NCBI GenBank assembly: GCA_902806565.1 | Contig: CADCXA010000025.1 | Location: forward strand, 434,001-498,000 | Direction of reading: 5' to 3' | From: Hypoxylon rubiginosum | Taxonomy: Eukaryota > Ascomycota > Sordariomycetes > Xylariales > Hypoxylaceae | Length of the DNA: 64,000 nt | Part shown: one piece after another, positions 45,819 through 58,235 of the stretch | Layout: the number at the start of each line of letters is the position of its first letter | Position numbering within the stretch: the stretch's first letter is position 1 | Notes under the pieces: generated by a model | Databases searched by the model: none | What the model saw: the letters and a program-made list of their open reading frames with translations, nothing else | Told to the model about the DNA's origin: nothing | Made by a program: the position numbers and the translations under genes

Positions 45819-47667
45819 ATTGGCTTAACGGTCGATGTGATAGACCTTGATGCTCTTTCAAAAGAGAGAATCAGATTGAGAAAACTACACCACTCTGATT
45901 TGGTTCTACTTATCACGCTTTATATATACCGCGACGCTGCTGGCGTATGACGGTTTTATGTTGATAAGTAAGCTTACTTTCTAGGTGCCTATTTACGACC
46001 TCGCCAATCCCAACCTATGATGCCGGTTGAAACAGGGGATAATAAACAAGTCTATCGAATCTCAAAGAATCTCCTATTGGTCTAATACCAATATTTGACG
46101 CCAGGTATGGTCTATTCGATTCTAGACGGATAGCTGTTGGGTACCTCAGATAGACTTGTAAGGCGTCATCTGTGATACCAACGTCCTAAAGCAGTTAACG
46201 ACCTAGAAGAGGCGGCTGATTAAGCTGACATCGTCACTTTATTGATTACATCACTCGCTATCGGCTCCCCCTCATGGTCTTTGCTTTTACTAAAAGCTTC
46301 CGTGCTCCGGCTGCATTTAAGCACATGGCTACCTAGGAGGCAATTTGGGTATATGAAGGGCTAGTCCACCGTTATCAACAACGAGAACGGCTAGGGGGAC
46401 GCGCCTATCGTCTTAGGAGGTAGAAGGTTGGAATTAGCCAGTCATCCATTATGACAACTATAGGTGCAACCATCTGTTTTGCGTTACGGAGGACAATACC
46501 GGCGCCGTCAACTCCACTCCTGTCTGTGGCCTTATGGAATAGACCGTGAGAAAGAATTAACAGAAGTTTAAGAGGTATTAAGACAGACGACCAGTACATG
46601 AATTGATGCAACTTCGAATATACGGAATATACAATGACTATTATATGATGACTTATCGTAGTGGTGCGAAGCCTCTGCTAAATCCTAACCGTTTAGTTTT
46701 CCTCGGCCGATCCTACTTCACCCCCTATTCCGCTTCGCCATAAAACAGGACATATGAAATTAATTACACAAAAACATAAACACGCCGTTGGGAAATGTGC
46801 CGTTCACACATATACCACGTTACAAGTACGCATTTCGCTTATATTACCGCATTTCGGTCCATCGCTCCCCGCGCGCGACCACTCATCGATTTTTCCATCT
46901 CGGTCCACGAAATAGGATTTAATATCCTTACCATATTATTCCCTTGAGAAACGCGCCGAGCTAAGGGAGAATCTTACGCGAAATCTGCCCCTAGCATCAC
47001 TGTAGGCATCCCTTTCATCAATATGATCATACAAGCTCGTGATTCTAAAAGGGTCGCAAACTGTCTCTGAATAATAAGTCACGCCCTAATACTTACTTGA
47101 GTAACCTCAACTCTATAGAGCTTATAAGGTTATAAGATCAGGTGGGATGGAGTTGCTGAGTGCAGCGCGGGGGAGCTCGATCCCGATGGGGAAGGTTGAT
47201 GGTCATGAACAGGGCGGTAACATTACACGCGACTAAAGAGCCGCCGAATACCCCGTTGCGCTCGTGATAAGTCTTAAGACATGCGGGCAAGTTTCATGCT
47301 TGGCGTTTTGTTATTACACGTCTGAACTCGAACATTTTCACTTATTCTGCCACCCCTTGCCTCGTCTCACAAAATTGTCCCAGTCAATTTATACAGCTGA
47401 TGCGGCACGGTCTTCTTCTATGTCCAGCTTTGGCAGCTGCATTCACAGTTCAAACACAGTTCCACTGCAAAGCTGTCAACAAGGATACTCGGTCGTATCT
47501 ATCATGATGTTCGGTCACCTTAATAGGGGCTGGTGAAGTCTTGGCTCGCAGTTGTAGGTTGGTATAAGTACAAGCCGGACACCTATGTTGGCTATCTACC
47601 TGGTTGTAAGAAAGATTATCTATCTTAAGTCCTTCCTGAACTGATCGAGCTTCTTCTTAGGTTCAAA
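45819..47667. other. Intergenic region
   Basis: This is the promoter of the PL20 gene (left end, TATA at about 45925) and of the protease gene (right end). Short frames in between (46405-46611, 47264-47536) have no recognisable content. No repeat is seen. Confidence 0.45.
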
Positions 47668-48869
47668 ATGGTGCTATCTTCTTTTATACCCATCGCCACG
47701 GCCGTTCTGCTCCTCTCCCGTAGGGTTGCTGCATCGCCTGTCCCCGAAATCAAGGGCAATGCATTTACCAACCCTATCGGGATTCCAGTTGAGCAGACCG
47801 CAAGTCTCTTCTCTGGTCCTATCCCAGAGGTCATCATGCTTTCGTTAGAGTCCCTTAGCGAAAGTAATATCACCGAGATACCAGCGCATATTCCAGAAGG
47901 CGTGGAGGTGCTGGACGACTCCGAGCTTGACAAACGCTACATCTTCGGAGCGGACAACCGAGTTCTATGGACAGATAATAAGGTGTACCCCTTTTCGACC
48001 ATGGGGAAAATCCAGTGGAGTTCTGTAAGTCTCCGTGTTGATCTAGTTTGAGATGCAGATTCTAATCAGGTTCTCGCCTGTGGATGGGATATTTAATAAG
48101 CTAACATGCAGCTGCAGGGCGTATACTGTTCAGGCGCCTTGATCGGACCACGCCATGTAGCTACAGCCAAGCACTGCGCGCCGCTAAACAACCCGGGGGT
48201 CAGCGTACGTTTTATGCCGGCCTTTTACGACGGTGAGTCGTTCCCGGGCGCGTATGTCACCACGATCATACACCTTCCTGGGTATTCCGTTAACGACCCG
48301 GATGCGAATGCTTGCGACATCAAGGAGGACTGGGCCATCTTTATCCTTGACGCTCGTCTTGGCGATGAGCGAGGATCCCTTGGAGCCAAGGTGATCGAGT
48401 CCTCCCTCATCGAAAATCCCGTCCTCCTCCATCTCGGGTACCCCGGCGACCTGCCAAATGGCCAGCGACCGTATCGACAAGACAAGATCACTATTCGAAA
48501 TCGATTTGACTGTGATTCGACTGGTGGTCTCTCCACTGATGCCGACGTCGCTGGCGGAATGAGCGGTGGCCCCATAGTAAGCAATTCTGAGTCCCACTTT
48601 TAACCCCTTACCCCTATTTCAGTACCTACTTCCAATTTCACGTATCTACGCAACTTTATGTTGAACATATGTAATTACTTCCTATATATAAGAAAGATTG
48701 CTTTATATTAGAGAGAAATTGCTAACTTAACGCTGCGAAGTGGCAAAATGATAATGGGAATCGGCTCCAGCTAGGTGTTTTAAGCGCAACTAGTGCTACG
48801 GAAACAGTGTTTGCTGGCGGCAACAACTGGATTGGTGCTGTGAGTCGGGCGCGCCAGGACTTTCCTTAA
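47668..48869 (+). CDS. Secreted trypsin-fold serine protease (glutamyl endopeptidase-like), 3 exons
   Basis: Exons 47668-48024, 48112-48576 and 48741-48869 give 316 aa. A second in-frame acceptor at 48118 would shorten exon 2 by two codons. The signal peptide is MVLSSFIPIATAVLLLSRRVAA. A propeptide runs to about residue 90 (…EVLDDSELDKRYIFGADNR, with a likely KR cleavage site). The catalytic triad is His in HVATAKHCAP, Asp in CDIKEDWAIFIL and Ser in DVAGGMSGGPI. Exon 3 adds the final strand and helix (GGNNWIGAVSRARQDFP). The second intron is long (164 bp). It matches the fungal V8-like S1 group, whose members often prefer Glu at P1; specificity here is inferred. Confidence 0.88.
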
Positions 48870-49450
48870 GATAGCCGATCACTATGTTGTAATTATATGC
48901 CTCGTGACTCAAATTTAAATTTATTGATTATTTCGTGTAAAGCGTTCAGTGACATGAACTAAATGGGATTCATTCCTATGAAACACTCTCCGCGGATCGT
49001 TCAAAATCTATTTTTGAAGCCATTGGCGACGTCTAACTAGACTTTTAGGGTTTCTTAATTGGATTCCTGCGTTGCAAAACCCTTTCAATCGTCGTATATG
49101 GTCCCTTCTGAAAATAGGTCTTGGTCATTTCTAGATACCGAAAGGATTGAACACGGGTTCAAGCACGTCGCTTCCGCCATCGCCTCTGCAATCATTTCCT
49201 TCAGAATATGGATAGAACAATCGCCAGGTTCACTATAGGAGGGACAACGCATTATAGTCGTTAAGTTGAACACATAAAGGTAAACATTTTCGCAAGAACT
49301 CGGGACTAATGTGGGTTAATGAGAGTTCTACCAGGTAGGTAGTGATTGAAATGACTATTTCAAACTACTCTTCACAGGTTCATGTATCTCTTAAAATTTT
49401 CTGTCTTGTATGTCTGAAGAAAAATACAAATGTAGATACATTCCCGACGC
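48870..49450. other. Intergenic region between convergent genes
   Basis: No gene or repeat is seen apart from ACCAGGTAGGTAG at about 49330. Confidence 0.4.
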
Positions 49451-50245
49451 TCACTCTGATGTAAACTTGACGACCGCATCAACCACCGCCTTCGTCGCAG
49501 TTAGGTTGGGAGAATGACCTGACTCCAACTCAATCGTCTCGATAGTCTTTCCTTCCTTCTCTACAAGGTATTGAACCATGCTCCTTTGGTAGTCCACAGG
49601 AACAGTGAGGTCACCAAGCGTGTAGATAAAATATAGCTTGACATCGTCGCGCCAGGCGGGCGTGTTCTGGAGGGGAAGATACATGCACTTCCCATTCCAG
49701 CGACCGAGAGACGCAATGTAGGTTTTGAGCTCCTCTTGGTCGATTTGGTCGGCGTATGGCTCTCCGATAAGGCCCTCTTTCGGGAAATTCGCCACGCAGC
49801 TCTGGTCTTCGTCGAAGCCAAAAGCGACAGGCATACGATCCAAGTGTCCAAACTCTTCCACCTTATCGATCATTGCCTTGCCCTCGGGAAGGGCAAAGGT
49901 CGCCATGTATATCAGATGTGTGATGCCTCCGGAAAGTCCTTTAGCAGAGCGCGCATTTTTACTGAGCCCGTACAGCGAGTTGGTGCCCACCTGGCCCCCG
50001 TAGCTGTGCATGAGCACCGCAACGTCCCGTCCGGCTTCGACAAGGCTGGTAGCATAGGAACGAATAAGATCCGAGTCAGCGGCTAGATCCGCATTTGGAG
50101 GCCGGCTCTGGTTCATAGAAAGATGGCGCGGGATGTGCACTTCAAAGCCAGCAGTGCGAAGCGCGCCGGTGAGCTTGCTATAGCTGTCTGGAAAATGCCA
50201 GCCACCGTGAACGATCAACAGAGTGGGTTTTGAAGTAGCTTCCAT
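49451..50245 (-). CDS. Alpha/beta hydrolase
   Basis: A single exon of 264 aa. The oxyanion segment is LLIVHGGWHFPDSY at the N-terminus. The nucleophile elbow is VLMHSYGGQV (Ser about 81, an SxxGG-type elbow with His before Ser). An acid is likely at LGDLTVPVDY, and the catalytic His is in SGHSPN near the C-terminus. The size and HGGWH start match the small AB-hydrolase group that is common in fungal accessory regions and includes esterases and C-C hydrolases; the substrate cannot be told. There is no signal peptide. It lies just downstream of the dispersed-repeat copy B region. Confidence 0.88.
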   Translation of the reverse strand: MEATSKPTLLIVHGGWHFPDSYSKLTGALRTAGFEVHIPRHLSMNQSRPPNADLAADSDLIRSYATSLVEAGRDVAVLMHSYGGQVGTNSLYGLSKNARSAKGLSGGITHLIYMATFALPEGKAMIDKVEEFGHLDRMPVAFGFDEDQSCVANFPKEGLIGEPYADQIDQEELKTYIASLGRWNGKCMYLPLQNTPAWRDDVKLYFIYTLGDLTVPVDYQRSMVQYLVEKEGKTIETIELESGHSPNLTATKAVVDAVVKFTSE

Positions 50246-52241
50246 GACTAATTGCGCCGGGTTGCAGAGTGAATTGAAGGTAGAGAATTTTGATGAAGGA
50301 TGAGAAGGAAAAAGAAGAAGGGTGTGACCTCAATTTATTTTCCTGCTGTTGGCCCTCTGTGTTACCTACCTCCCATCTACCTTTTATTGCAGTGTAACAC
50401 TGTAACTAGGCGCATACCTACCTTGTATCAGGGGTTTATCCCTTACGTCCGTTGGTTCCCTTACCGCACAGGTAGGGTTACAACTCTGTTGGTACGGGAA
50501 GAACATAGGATGGGATATGGGCACCCTTTGTCCCTAGGTCCTTTGTTCTTGACTCTTGTATATACTCGGAGCTTGGTAACCCCCTTTGGACCTTGGTTCG
50601 TAGCTCTCTACGCAACAACATATTTGTTTCCCTATTACTTGATTGCCCTTACGACAGGAGTGTCCGACGACCGGTCATCCTTCTCACATTTAGGTCATCT
50701 AGGCTGCTAATGAGGAAATCTAGAACCTCTTAACTTGTCCTCGCGACAACAGCCAGGGCAAGTACTGTTGATTAAGGTTAATGTATATGACATCCCAGAT
50801 GACACGTCTCCCAAGATTAGAGAGGCTAACATTGGCGATAGTGATCTCATCAGCTATTCTTCCGACGGCCCAGTGAACGATGTTCTCTCCTTGTATATCT
50901 GTGGCGACAATACTGGCTTTCTCGCTAAGGGGCAGATTAACCATTTCCAAGCTGGTGTCAAGCGACAGCTCAGCGCATGAGAGTCCAGCCGCTGCAGTCT
51001 GCTGTTTTATTGTCGGCCCCATTGTCCAAGTGTGCAACTATAATGTTAAGTCCGAAATAGGCATCTAGAGAGGATGGATGAAGGGAGATTGATCAGAACC
51101 CAATGGCAGTGGCTTCCAGTCCAGTGGCAGATTGTCATGAACCATGTCGAAAGAACTGGCTATCCTAGCCCTGATTGAGATATCTTTTATTTCATCTAAA
51201 AGGATCTCCTTGAAAATTCTCTCGTGGTGACCCTGGCTTGGGCATATAAAAGCTTATGAAGAACACCTAATAACTGCTTTGCATTTACCGCCAAAGAATT
51301 TAGAACAAGCTGAGGAGTGGTAGAGATATGCAGACGGTGAGAGGCCTAGGATGTACAGCGTCACATCGAAGCTGATCGGGCAAGAAGTCTCGAAGCCATG
51401 TTGGTTCCCATTCAGGGCAGTCCATGTTTAGAATTCATTACCTCCGATCCCTCGCAGTCCAAGTATTCCCTTCCAAAATTTGTCAATACATGGCCTAAGT
51501 CGGCCATATATTTCCACACAGATATTTCCGCAAGTGAATCCAGTAGGATATCTCGAGTCTCACCTTGGCCCTTATCGCCTGCCTTGTCGTTGACGAGCAA
51601 TTTTTATAACGAGCAATAGGAGCTCAGCTGTATAGTGAGGCCGGCCTCCCCGGCAGGGTAATGTACTAGATTTTTGAAAGAAGTCCGTATTTATTGGCTC
51701 TGCTAAGAACATGGACAGGTTGACAGCCGGGCTGTATTATGCCTAACCCCGCTCTAATGGTCTACGCCATGCTCAGCCACCTCACAGCTGATCAGTATGC
51801 AGTAGGACACCAATTAGACCTCAGACACTAGGTAACTTAGGTATCTTGATACTACTTAAACCCTCGGCCGCTGTCTTCTCGCATGCAAGTGATCGGTACG
51901 TTGCGAGATACTTCGCTCAGAGCCTTATAAGAAAGCACTGCGGTACGAAGTACCAGTTCTACTTGAGAAACTAATAGCGCTGGTTACACGACAGCCTGCA
52001 GGTTTGAAAAAGCCACACACCAAAATATAACTCTATCTGCACCAATAGGATATTTCTCTTGACCGAAGGCGTATTTGCCGGCTTCGCTGCACAGCCCCCA
52101 AAGATTGCTTTAGATAACCCCAGATTATACAGGCAAAGCTGTCACTCTTACCTTTGTTTCCCCCTTTTCTTTCCTTTTCCCCTTTTTACATGTCGTAACC
52201 CACGTTTATTTACATACAGGCCGCTTTAGGGGCTCGGGGCC
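50246..52241. other. Intergenic region carrying a dispersed repeat
   Basis: It includes the promoter of the alpha/beta hydrolase, the repeat copy B (50453-50630) and 1.6 kb without a supported gene. Overlapping short frames on both strands at 50720-51037 are not recognisable. A CT-rich stretch (52150-52200) is the likely promoter of the ankyrin gene. Confidence 0.45.
50453..50630 (+). repeat. Degenerate dispersed repeat, copy B
   Basis: It aligns with 19295-19450 in the same orientation. Shared blocks include GGTTCCCTTA/AGTTCCCTCA, GGTAGGGTTAC, CCTTTGTCCC and TTCGTAGCTCT/TTCATAGCTCT. Copy B has an additional short segment after the CTAGGTCC block. Confidence 0.5.
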
Positions 52242-55200
52242 ATGGCAGAAATCGTCGGACTGGCAAGTGCGGCAGCCGGCTTCACTTCGTTAGCAATCCA
52301 GCTAGGAAGCGGAGTAGATAATCTGCGAGCCCTTTACCGGCGGTCGAAGAACTTGAAGCACGAGCTCGATGCGATAGTCGAAGATATGGAGTATATCGTG
52401 CGATTTCTTCCAGATGCAGACAAATGCGCCGGCAGAGAAAGTGCACAGTTGCGTGCCATTGTACAGCACTGCGACAGGCGATCCCAGGCTCTGGTGGCGG
52501 GAATTGATAAGCTCGTGAAGAAATTTGCCGACAGCTCTGATAAAAGGAGTCGCACGTCTGAAGTTATCGCAATTCTTAAATGTCGAGACACTCAGGGCGA
52601 CATTGAATATCTGCAAAAGACTATCACAAGCCTAAAGGCTGACTTGATATTGTAAGTTACTGAAATTTTCCAGAAGCATCACGATGGAAAGGACAAATAT
52701 TAAACGTACTGAAGAGCGACGATGTTCATTATGGACACCAGACCCCAACAACAGATAGGCTTACCCCCAAGAGAAACTCACCTTTCACGTATTAAAGGCG
52801 ACGTTATGGTACATAATAAGCTACAACCTAAGGCGATGAGAAATCCCTGCGACCGTAGGTCATGTCCGTGTTCGTGTCACATTCGCGGTAGCGTGACGCG
52901 AAGGTTTTGGAGTCTGGAGTATACGCCGCTATCAATGGTTCTCCAAAATTGTGACGTCGATGAATGTACGGCTCGCCATTATCGAGTTGCGTTCAAATGG
53001 GTGCTTACGCCGTGGGGGTTCCCGTTGGCTGTGAAGTTCGGCTTGGATATGACGGCGGTGGCAGGCTGCTACTCTATCAGCCCATCGTTGGAGACCGAGA
53101 GGGTCGTCAGATATACATCTCCAGGTTTCAGGCTTCTGTGGGAATTGGATACCCATCAAATTACTCTAGCTCAGGCTGTTGCCGATTTCAGAGAGCTTTA
53201 TAGGAAGGATCCGCACATGATTTTTCATGTCAACCCAGCTGGAAGAGGCTATATAGAGGTGCGACAAACGATATACGATAACACTCCCTCCCTTCCAAAC
53301 CCCCCTTTCACCCAGTTATAGTATTGACTTATGACTAGGAGTTGGTTAAATGTCCTGCATCTGGCCTCATCTTCGTTGATCGTCTCATGTTGCTAAAGCT
53401 ATTCATGAAGGAGTTCGGGATGAGACTCGGCCTGGACAGCTTAAGGTTCGCCTCCTGTCTAGGTCTTTTGGGGGGTACCTGCTAATCAACGATAGGCTGC
53501 TGTATAATTGCGTTGCATGGATTGGAGAGGCTCCTCACCTCTCTTTACTAGAGTCGCTACTAGATCTAGGGTTGGATCCATGTAACTTACCATCTCCTCA
53601 CTGGAAGCTGTGGTCTCGACCATGTTCACCCAGTTGGATATCCCTCGAAACGACACCAGATCCTTTCTTCGTTGAGTTCGTGTCGTTACTTGTCACTAAG
53701 TCTTCCGGTAGTCTCACTATCAAAATCAAGCTGCTTGACTACTGCTAACACAAATCAAGACTTCGGAGGGACTTCGGCTTTACAAAACGCCATTCTGACA
53801 GAAAGCAATGACAAAGTTCGGCAATCAATAGCATCCGCCAATACCATAAACACCGATGTCAACTTCCTCGGACAATCCCCTCTCCATGTGGCTGTCCTTC
53901 AAGAAGATACAGTACGTATACTTCTAGAAGCAGACCACAACCCAAATATCAGAGACCATCACGGCTGCACTCCTCTGATGTATGCAGCAGCAATGGGAAG
54001 ATCGAATGTTGTTAAGATGCTAATTACGTACGGCGCTGATTTACTACCTGTCGACAATCTTTATCATCAAAACTTCATACATTTTGCTATGATTAGGGGT
54101 CACCATGACTTGGTGATCGAAAGCCTATTCCACATTAAATCTAAGTCCGAAGGGGTCAAGGGGGTCGAATGGCTCGTTTCGAGACTAGCTGAAGCAGCTA
54201 TCTGGTCACTAATTTTTCAATGTCGCATGGTCTCACCCTTCGCGACCAAGTACTTCATCGGTCTGCTAGAATTCATTGACGACGTTAATTTCCGCTTTAG
54301 GGGGTTCGTTGACGATGCCAAAAATAGTACACTACTCCACCATGTCGTTAATTACGAACAGGCACAAGCGCTCATTGCTCGTGGTTTTACCTCATTTGAA
54401 GAGCAGGACAGTAAAGGTGAGACGCCTATTATGAATAAAAGCATGATCTGGGATCCTAGATGGCTGCAACTCTGTTTGAAGAACGGCGCAAATTTAAACC
54501 ATCAAAGCACGGAAGGCGAAACAGTGTTGTCACGGTTGATGAGGAGCTTCCGTACTGAATATAGGAGGGAGAGGATCTGTAGCATCTCAGCATCCTTTAG
54601 TGTCGCTCTTGAAAATGGGGCCGACCTTCTGCTTAGAGACAATTGTGTTTGCCCATGTGCTCCTGGCGGTTGCCTTCCGACGCGAGTCCTCCAGGTTCAG
54701 GTTACTGAGCACTGGTTCTCCTTTAACTACCCGCTTTGTAATTTTGGCCTGTTGTCGAGCCTGCAGGAATACGGTTGGCTTCAGGATGCGATCGAAGTCC
54801 TCCTGTCGTTTATTCGTCGTTCTGCATTCGAGGAGTTGGGCCTAGAACACGTCTGCTGCATGCCGGATCCCGATCCGTACATCCACAGTCCAAAGTTACC
54901 TCTCGAAGAGAAAGAGAAAGAGAAAGTACTCAAGAGAAACGAACCAAAAATCAAGGCTCTCGAGCACTATATGACCGACCTTTTTGGAATGACTTACAAC
55001 CAACTTGAGCAGGTATGGCTTCAACAGCTGAGACGTTCTCATGACCGTTGTTATGACTCCTATCTCACAAATTGGGCTCCTAAGTCAGATAAAAATATTA
55101 TGTCGGATCAAACGGTATTGCTATCTTTATTTGCGTGTAGCCCTTGGCGTCTGATGCTAATATTTCTTCCCCATAGGTTTCCAAGTACGTTGATGAGAAG

Positions 55201-55548
55201 AATGATCGGTTTATTTGGAGGGGTAGCAGAATGGGTCTTCCAGATCCAAAAGAGGTTCTTATGACCGACTTCGCCAACCAATTCATAAGACTGGAGGCAC
55301 GCTATCAAGGAGAGAGTACGAAAGCTTCGCCGATGACCCTAGAATGGTATAGGCGTCACACAACCCCGCTATTTTGGCTGATCACTGAGTTTGGCTTGGC
55401 TATCGAGGACGTAGTCGGCGAGATCTCGAAGCAGCCGTCCAACGAGGACAAAAATGGGTATTATTTGGAAAGATCCGAGATAGAGGAATGTGCCGCACGA
55501 ATACGCTCATGGTTTGGCGATTGCCGCGGCAATGGATATACGAGTTGA
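52242..55548 (+). pseudogene. N-terminal helical domain ankyrin-repeat protein with an apparent frameshift
   Basis: Exons by splice signals are 52242-52651, 52715-53258, 53339-53707, 53760-55114 and 55177-55548. Residues 1-135 (MAEIVGLASAAAGFTSLAIQL…) are the fungal N-terminal helical domain, as in the Galpha-like gene at 42-44 kb. Next comes the CDRRSCPCSCH segment, then helical repeats (CVAWIGEAPHLSLLESLLDLG), true ankyrin repeats (GQSPLHVAVLQED, HGCTPLMYAAAMGRSNVVKMLI) and the CVCPCAPGGCLP and HVCCMPDPDP blocks seen in this family. Exon 3 changes frame at about 53411-53419: KLFMKEFG is in one frame and VRDETRPGQLK in another. A one-base or seven-base loss would explain it. It is either a recent pseudogene, a sequencing error or an unseen intron. 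These proteins are thought to act in non-self recognition; that is inference. Confidence 0.6.
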
Positions 55549-56286
55549 TGGTTTCTAAGGGTTAGTTGATTCAGGGGCGTTGATTCCTCGTTCGCTTAAA
55601 TTCCGTCCGATGCTATACACTTGACCATACATTTCTTTAGCGTGCCTTAATTAAATCATTCGTCGAATATCCCCCAAGTATCGGGACTGAGCATTGCTAT
55701 ATCCTACATATAGAAGCCAATGCCACCCATGGCATCCCGGCTCTTTAGATGAAAGACTTATCTACGTCTTCACTAGGAAGGCCGTAATATAGATCTTCTT
55801 ATTGATCATTTTGAAGTAAAAGGGTTATACAAGAGACACGCACATAGGACAACTTTGGAAGTTAATCCTACATAACCGAGCGGCACAATCCTTCGAAGTA
55901 ACTCTGCAGCCTCTCCTCCCTGCACACCAGCCACTCGTGTCACGAGTTAAATCAGCGACTGTCCAATTGGATATTTCTTATAAACATTCCTGTATAATAA
56001 AGATGGAAGACTGTATGATGTGTGATACGATAGTTTCATTCGTGCAATTTGACACCCTACCCCTAACCCCTTACCCTATTTACCCCTATTAACAATCTAA
56101 TATTGAAAATGTGAAGGAAACAGTAGGCTAGCTTCCGTCAGTTAATAAGCTCACAATAGCGCTCATTCCCGCCAATTTATGTATAAGCTAGGCGTCGTAC
56201 GTATTTAGATTCCGAGCCAAACTTCCTGCATCCTCCTCCCCGCACCCTTTTTCATCCCTACCTCTTGAGATGCGACAGCGACAGGC
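55549..56286. other. Intergenic region between convergent genes
   Basis: No gene is seen. A CCCCTAACCCC/TTACCCC-rich stretch occurs at about 56057-56090. Confidence 0.4.
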
Positions 56287-58235
56287 CTAGCCCGACTTCG
56301 TAGCCACGGGCGTCATATAAACGTTCAAAGGCGGCTTGTCCCAGACGACGTACGCCTTCTGGTTCTTGAGCCAGTTCTCGCACTCGCCGCTGAGCGTCAT
56401 GTCGAAGTTGAAGATGATCTTGGCCAGGATGAGGCGCATCTCGGCGTACGCCAAGCTTGGAAAATTTCCATATTAGCACTTTTCTCGTACGCACCGAAGC
56501 GAATTCGCGGAATGAGGGAGGAGGGAGGGAGGAACGGTCGAAGACTTACTTCCTGCCAAGGCAGTTGCGCGGCCCGAAGCTGAACGGCTGCATGGCCTCG
56601 AGCCGGTCGCCCTCGTACTTGGGGTCCTTCATCCAGCGCTCGGGCGCGAAGGTCATCGGGTCGTTCCACCAGCGGTCGTCGTGGTTGATGGGCCACTGGA
56701 GGACCTGGACAGCCGTCTGTATTTCTAAGGTCAGCACTACAATTCCGTTCGTGATAGGTAAGATCCGAATAGAAACGTACACCCTCGGCCACGTGTTTCC
56801 CCAGGATGGTGGTGCCCCCCTTGGGCACGATCCTCGGCAGGTCACCGGTGGCGGGCGGATAGCGCCGCAAGGACTCGTTTAGGACGGCGAGCATGCTGCG
56901 TTGCGATTCATTGTTAGCCAAAATACTCTCCTTCGTCTAATCGATCGATCGATTTCTTTAAACGACAAGCAGTGCTATGCTGCTAGGCTAGATAGCGCTT
57001 ACTAATGCAAGTTCCCGACGGATGTCAAGGTGATCTCATCGTCGCTCTTGAAGCTGGAGCGGACCTCCTGTGTGACCTTGGCGAGCTTGTCCGGGTGGGT
57101 GGTGAGCAGGAAGGTGGCGCCGGACAGCAGGGTGGCGGTAGTCTCGGAGCCGGCGACGATGAGCAGACTAGAATTAGCGGCGAGCTGGTCGAGATTCAGG
57201 TGCCACTCGTCCTTCTTCCGGAGGAGGCCCTCGATGAGGTCGGGGCGCTCGACGCCGAGCTTGATGCGCTCCTGCAGCTTGTTGCGGACGAGGTCCATGT
57301 GCTGGTCGTTCTGCGACATGAGCCCGAGCCGGCGCGCGAGGTCGACGAGCGGCTTGAAGCCGAGCCGGATGAGCACCTGGAACCCGGTCGTCTCCTTGAT
57401 CGAGTGCGTGATCATGCGCACCCACGGGTGGTAGGCCGAGCCCTGCAGCGACCCGAAGGACGAGCCGAAGCCCAGGTCCCCGATCACGTCGAAGGTCGTC
57501 CAGTTGTACCACTGCCGCATGTCGAGCGCCGCCGCCCCGTTCTTGCTGTTCTCGTAGATGCGCTGGATCAGCAGGTTTACGTACGAGCCGATGATGGGCT
57601 CCTGCTCCCGCATCGACTTGTCCGAGAACCCGTGCGAGAGCTGGCGCCGGAGGAGCTGGTGCTCCTCGCGGCCGGCGTCGATGACCGAGTGAGGAACCTC
57701 GGGCATTGTTCTGTAAAACTCTGTGTAATTGGAGGTAGGTGAGACATTGTTTATTTAGGGGGGCATAATACCAATGAAGTGCTACTATAGGTAGTATACA
57801 AAGTATACAAGCAAGATCGACTTACCAGGATGCTTAGGTAGCTCGGGATCTCCGCTACTACGGTGTCCGTAGATGTCCTTCCATGCCTGTGGATCGTTGT
57901 AGAGAAGCTCGGAGGGCGAGATCCGGACGGTCGATCCGTATTGTTTAAAGAGCTCGGCTGTCTTGAAAGGCAGCTCACCCCTCAACGTGTAATATATTCG
58001 CGGAAGGATAGAAATACGCCAAAGGATTGGCCCGGGGAACGAGCGAAGAGGATGGAGGAAGAGCCGGTAGAAGATGGTGCCGAAAGTGTACAGGCCAACC
58101 TACATATAGTTATAGTGTAAGTCGGAACGGCCTGTTAAAGGGGACGCTTGTGAAGGTCGACTATAGTCGACTTACTAGTGTGACGCCGATTAAGGCGATT
58201 CCTATGGAACTACCTTCAGGAAGAGTAGGTGCCAT
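56287..58235 (-). CDS. Cytochrome P450 (CYP65/isotrichodermin C-15 hydroxylase-like), 6 exons
   Basis: Exons (minus) are 58176-58235, 57826-58099, 57003-57720, 56781-56895, 56550-56716 and 56287-56455; all phases fit, giving 500 aa. The N-terminus spans the membrane (GIALIGVTLVGLYTFGTIFY) and is followed by HPLRSFPGP. Markers are VRISPSELLYNDPQAWKDIYGH, the I-helix AGSETTATLLSG, ExxR in NESLRRYPPA, PERW, and the heme-binding FSFGPRNCLGRN with Cys at about 441. It is an ER-anchored monooxygenase of the class that includes isotrichodermin C-15 hydroxylase; many relatives work in secondary metabolism or detoxification. No backbone enzyme is visible nearby, so the substrate is unknown. A TATATATAA box (about 58342) lies about 100 bp upstream. 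Confidence 0.92.

Noticed and set aside
45058..45861. Alternative frames opposite and along the PL20 gene
   Set aside because: They are GC3 shadows of the lyase.
50720..51037. Overlapping plus and minus frames of about 80-105 codons
   Set aside because: Neither strand has a recognisable domain or splice continuation.
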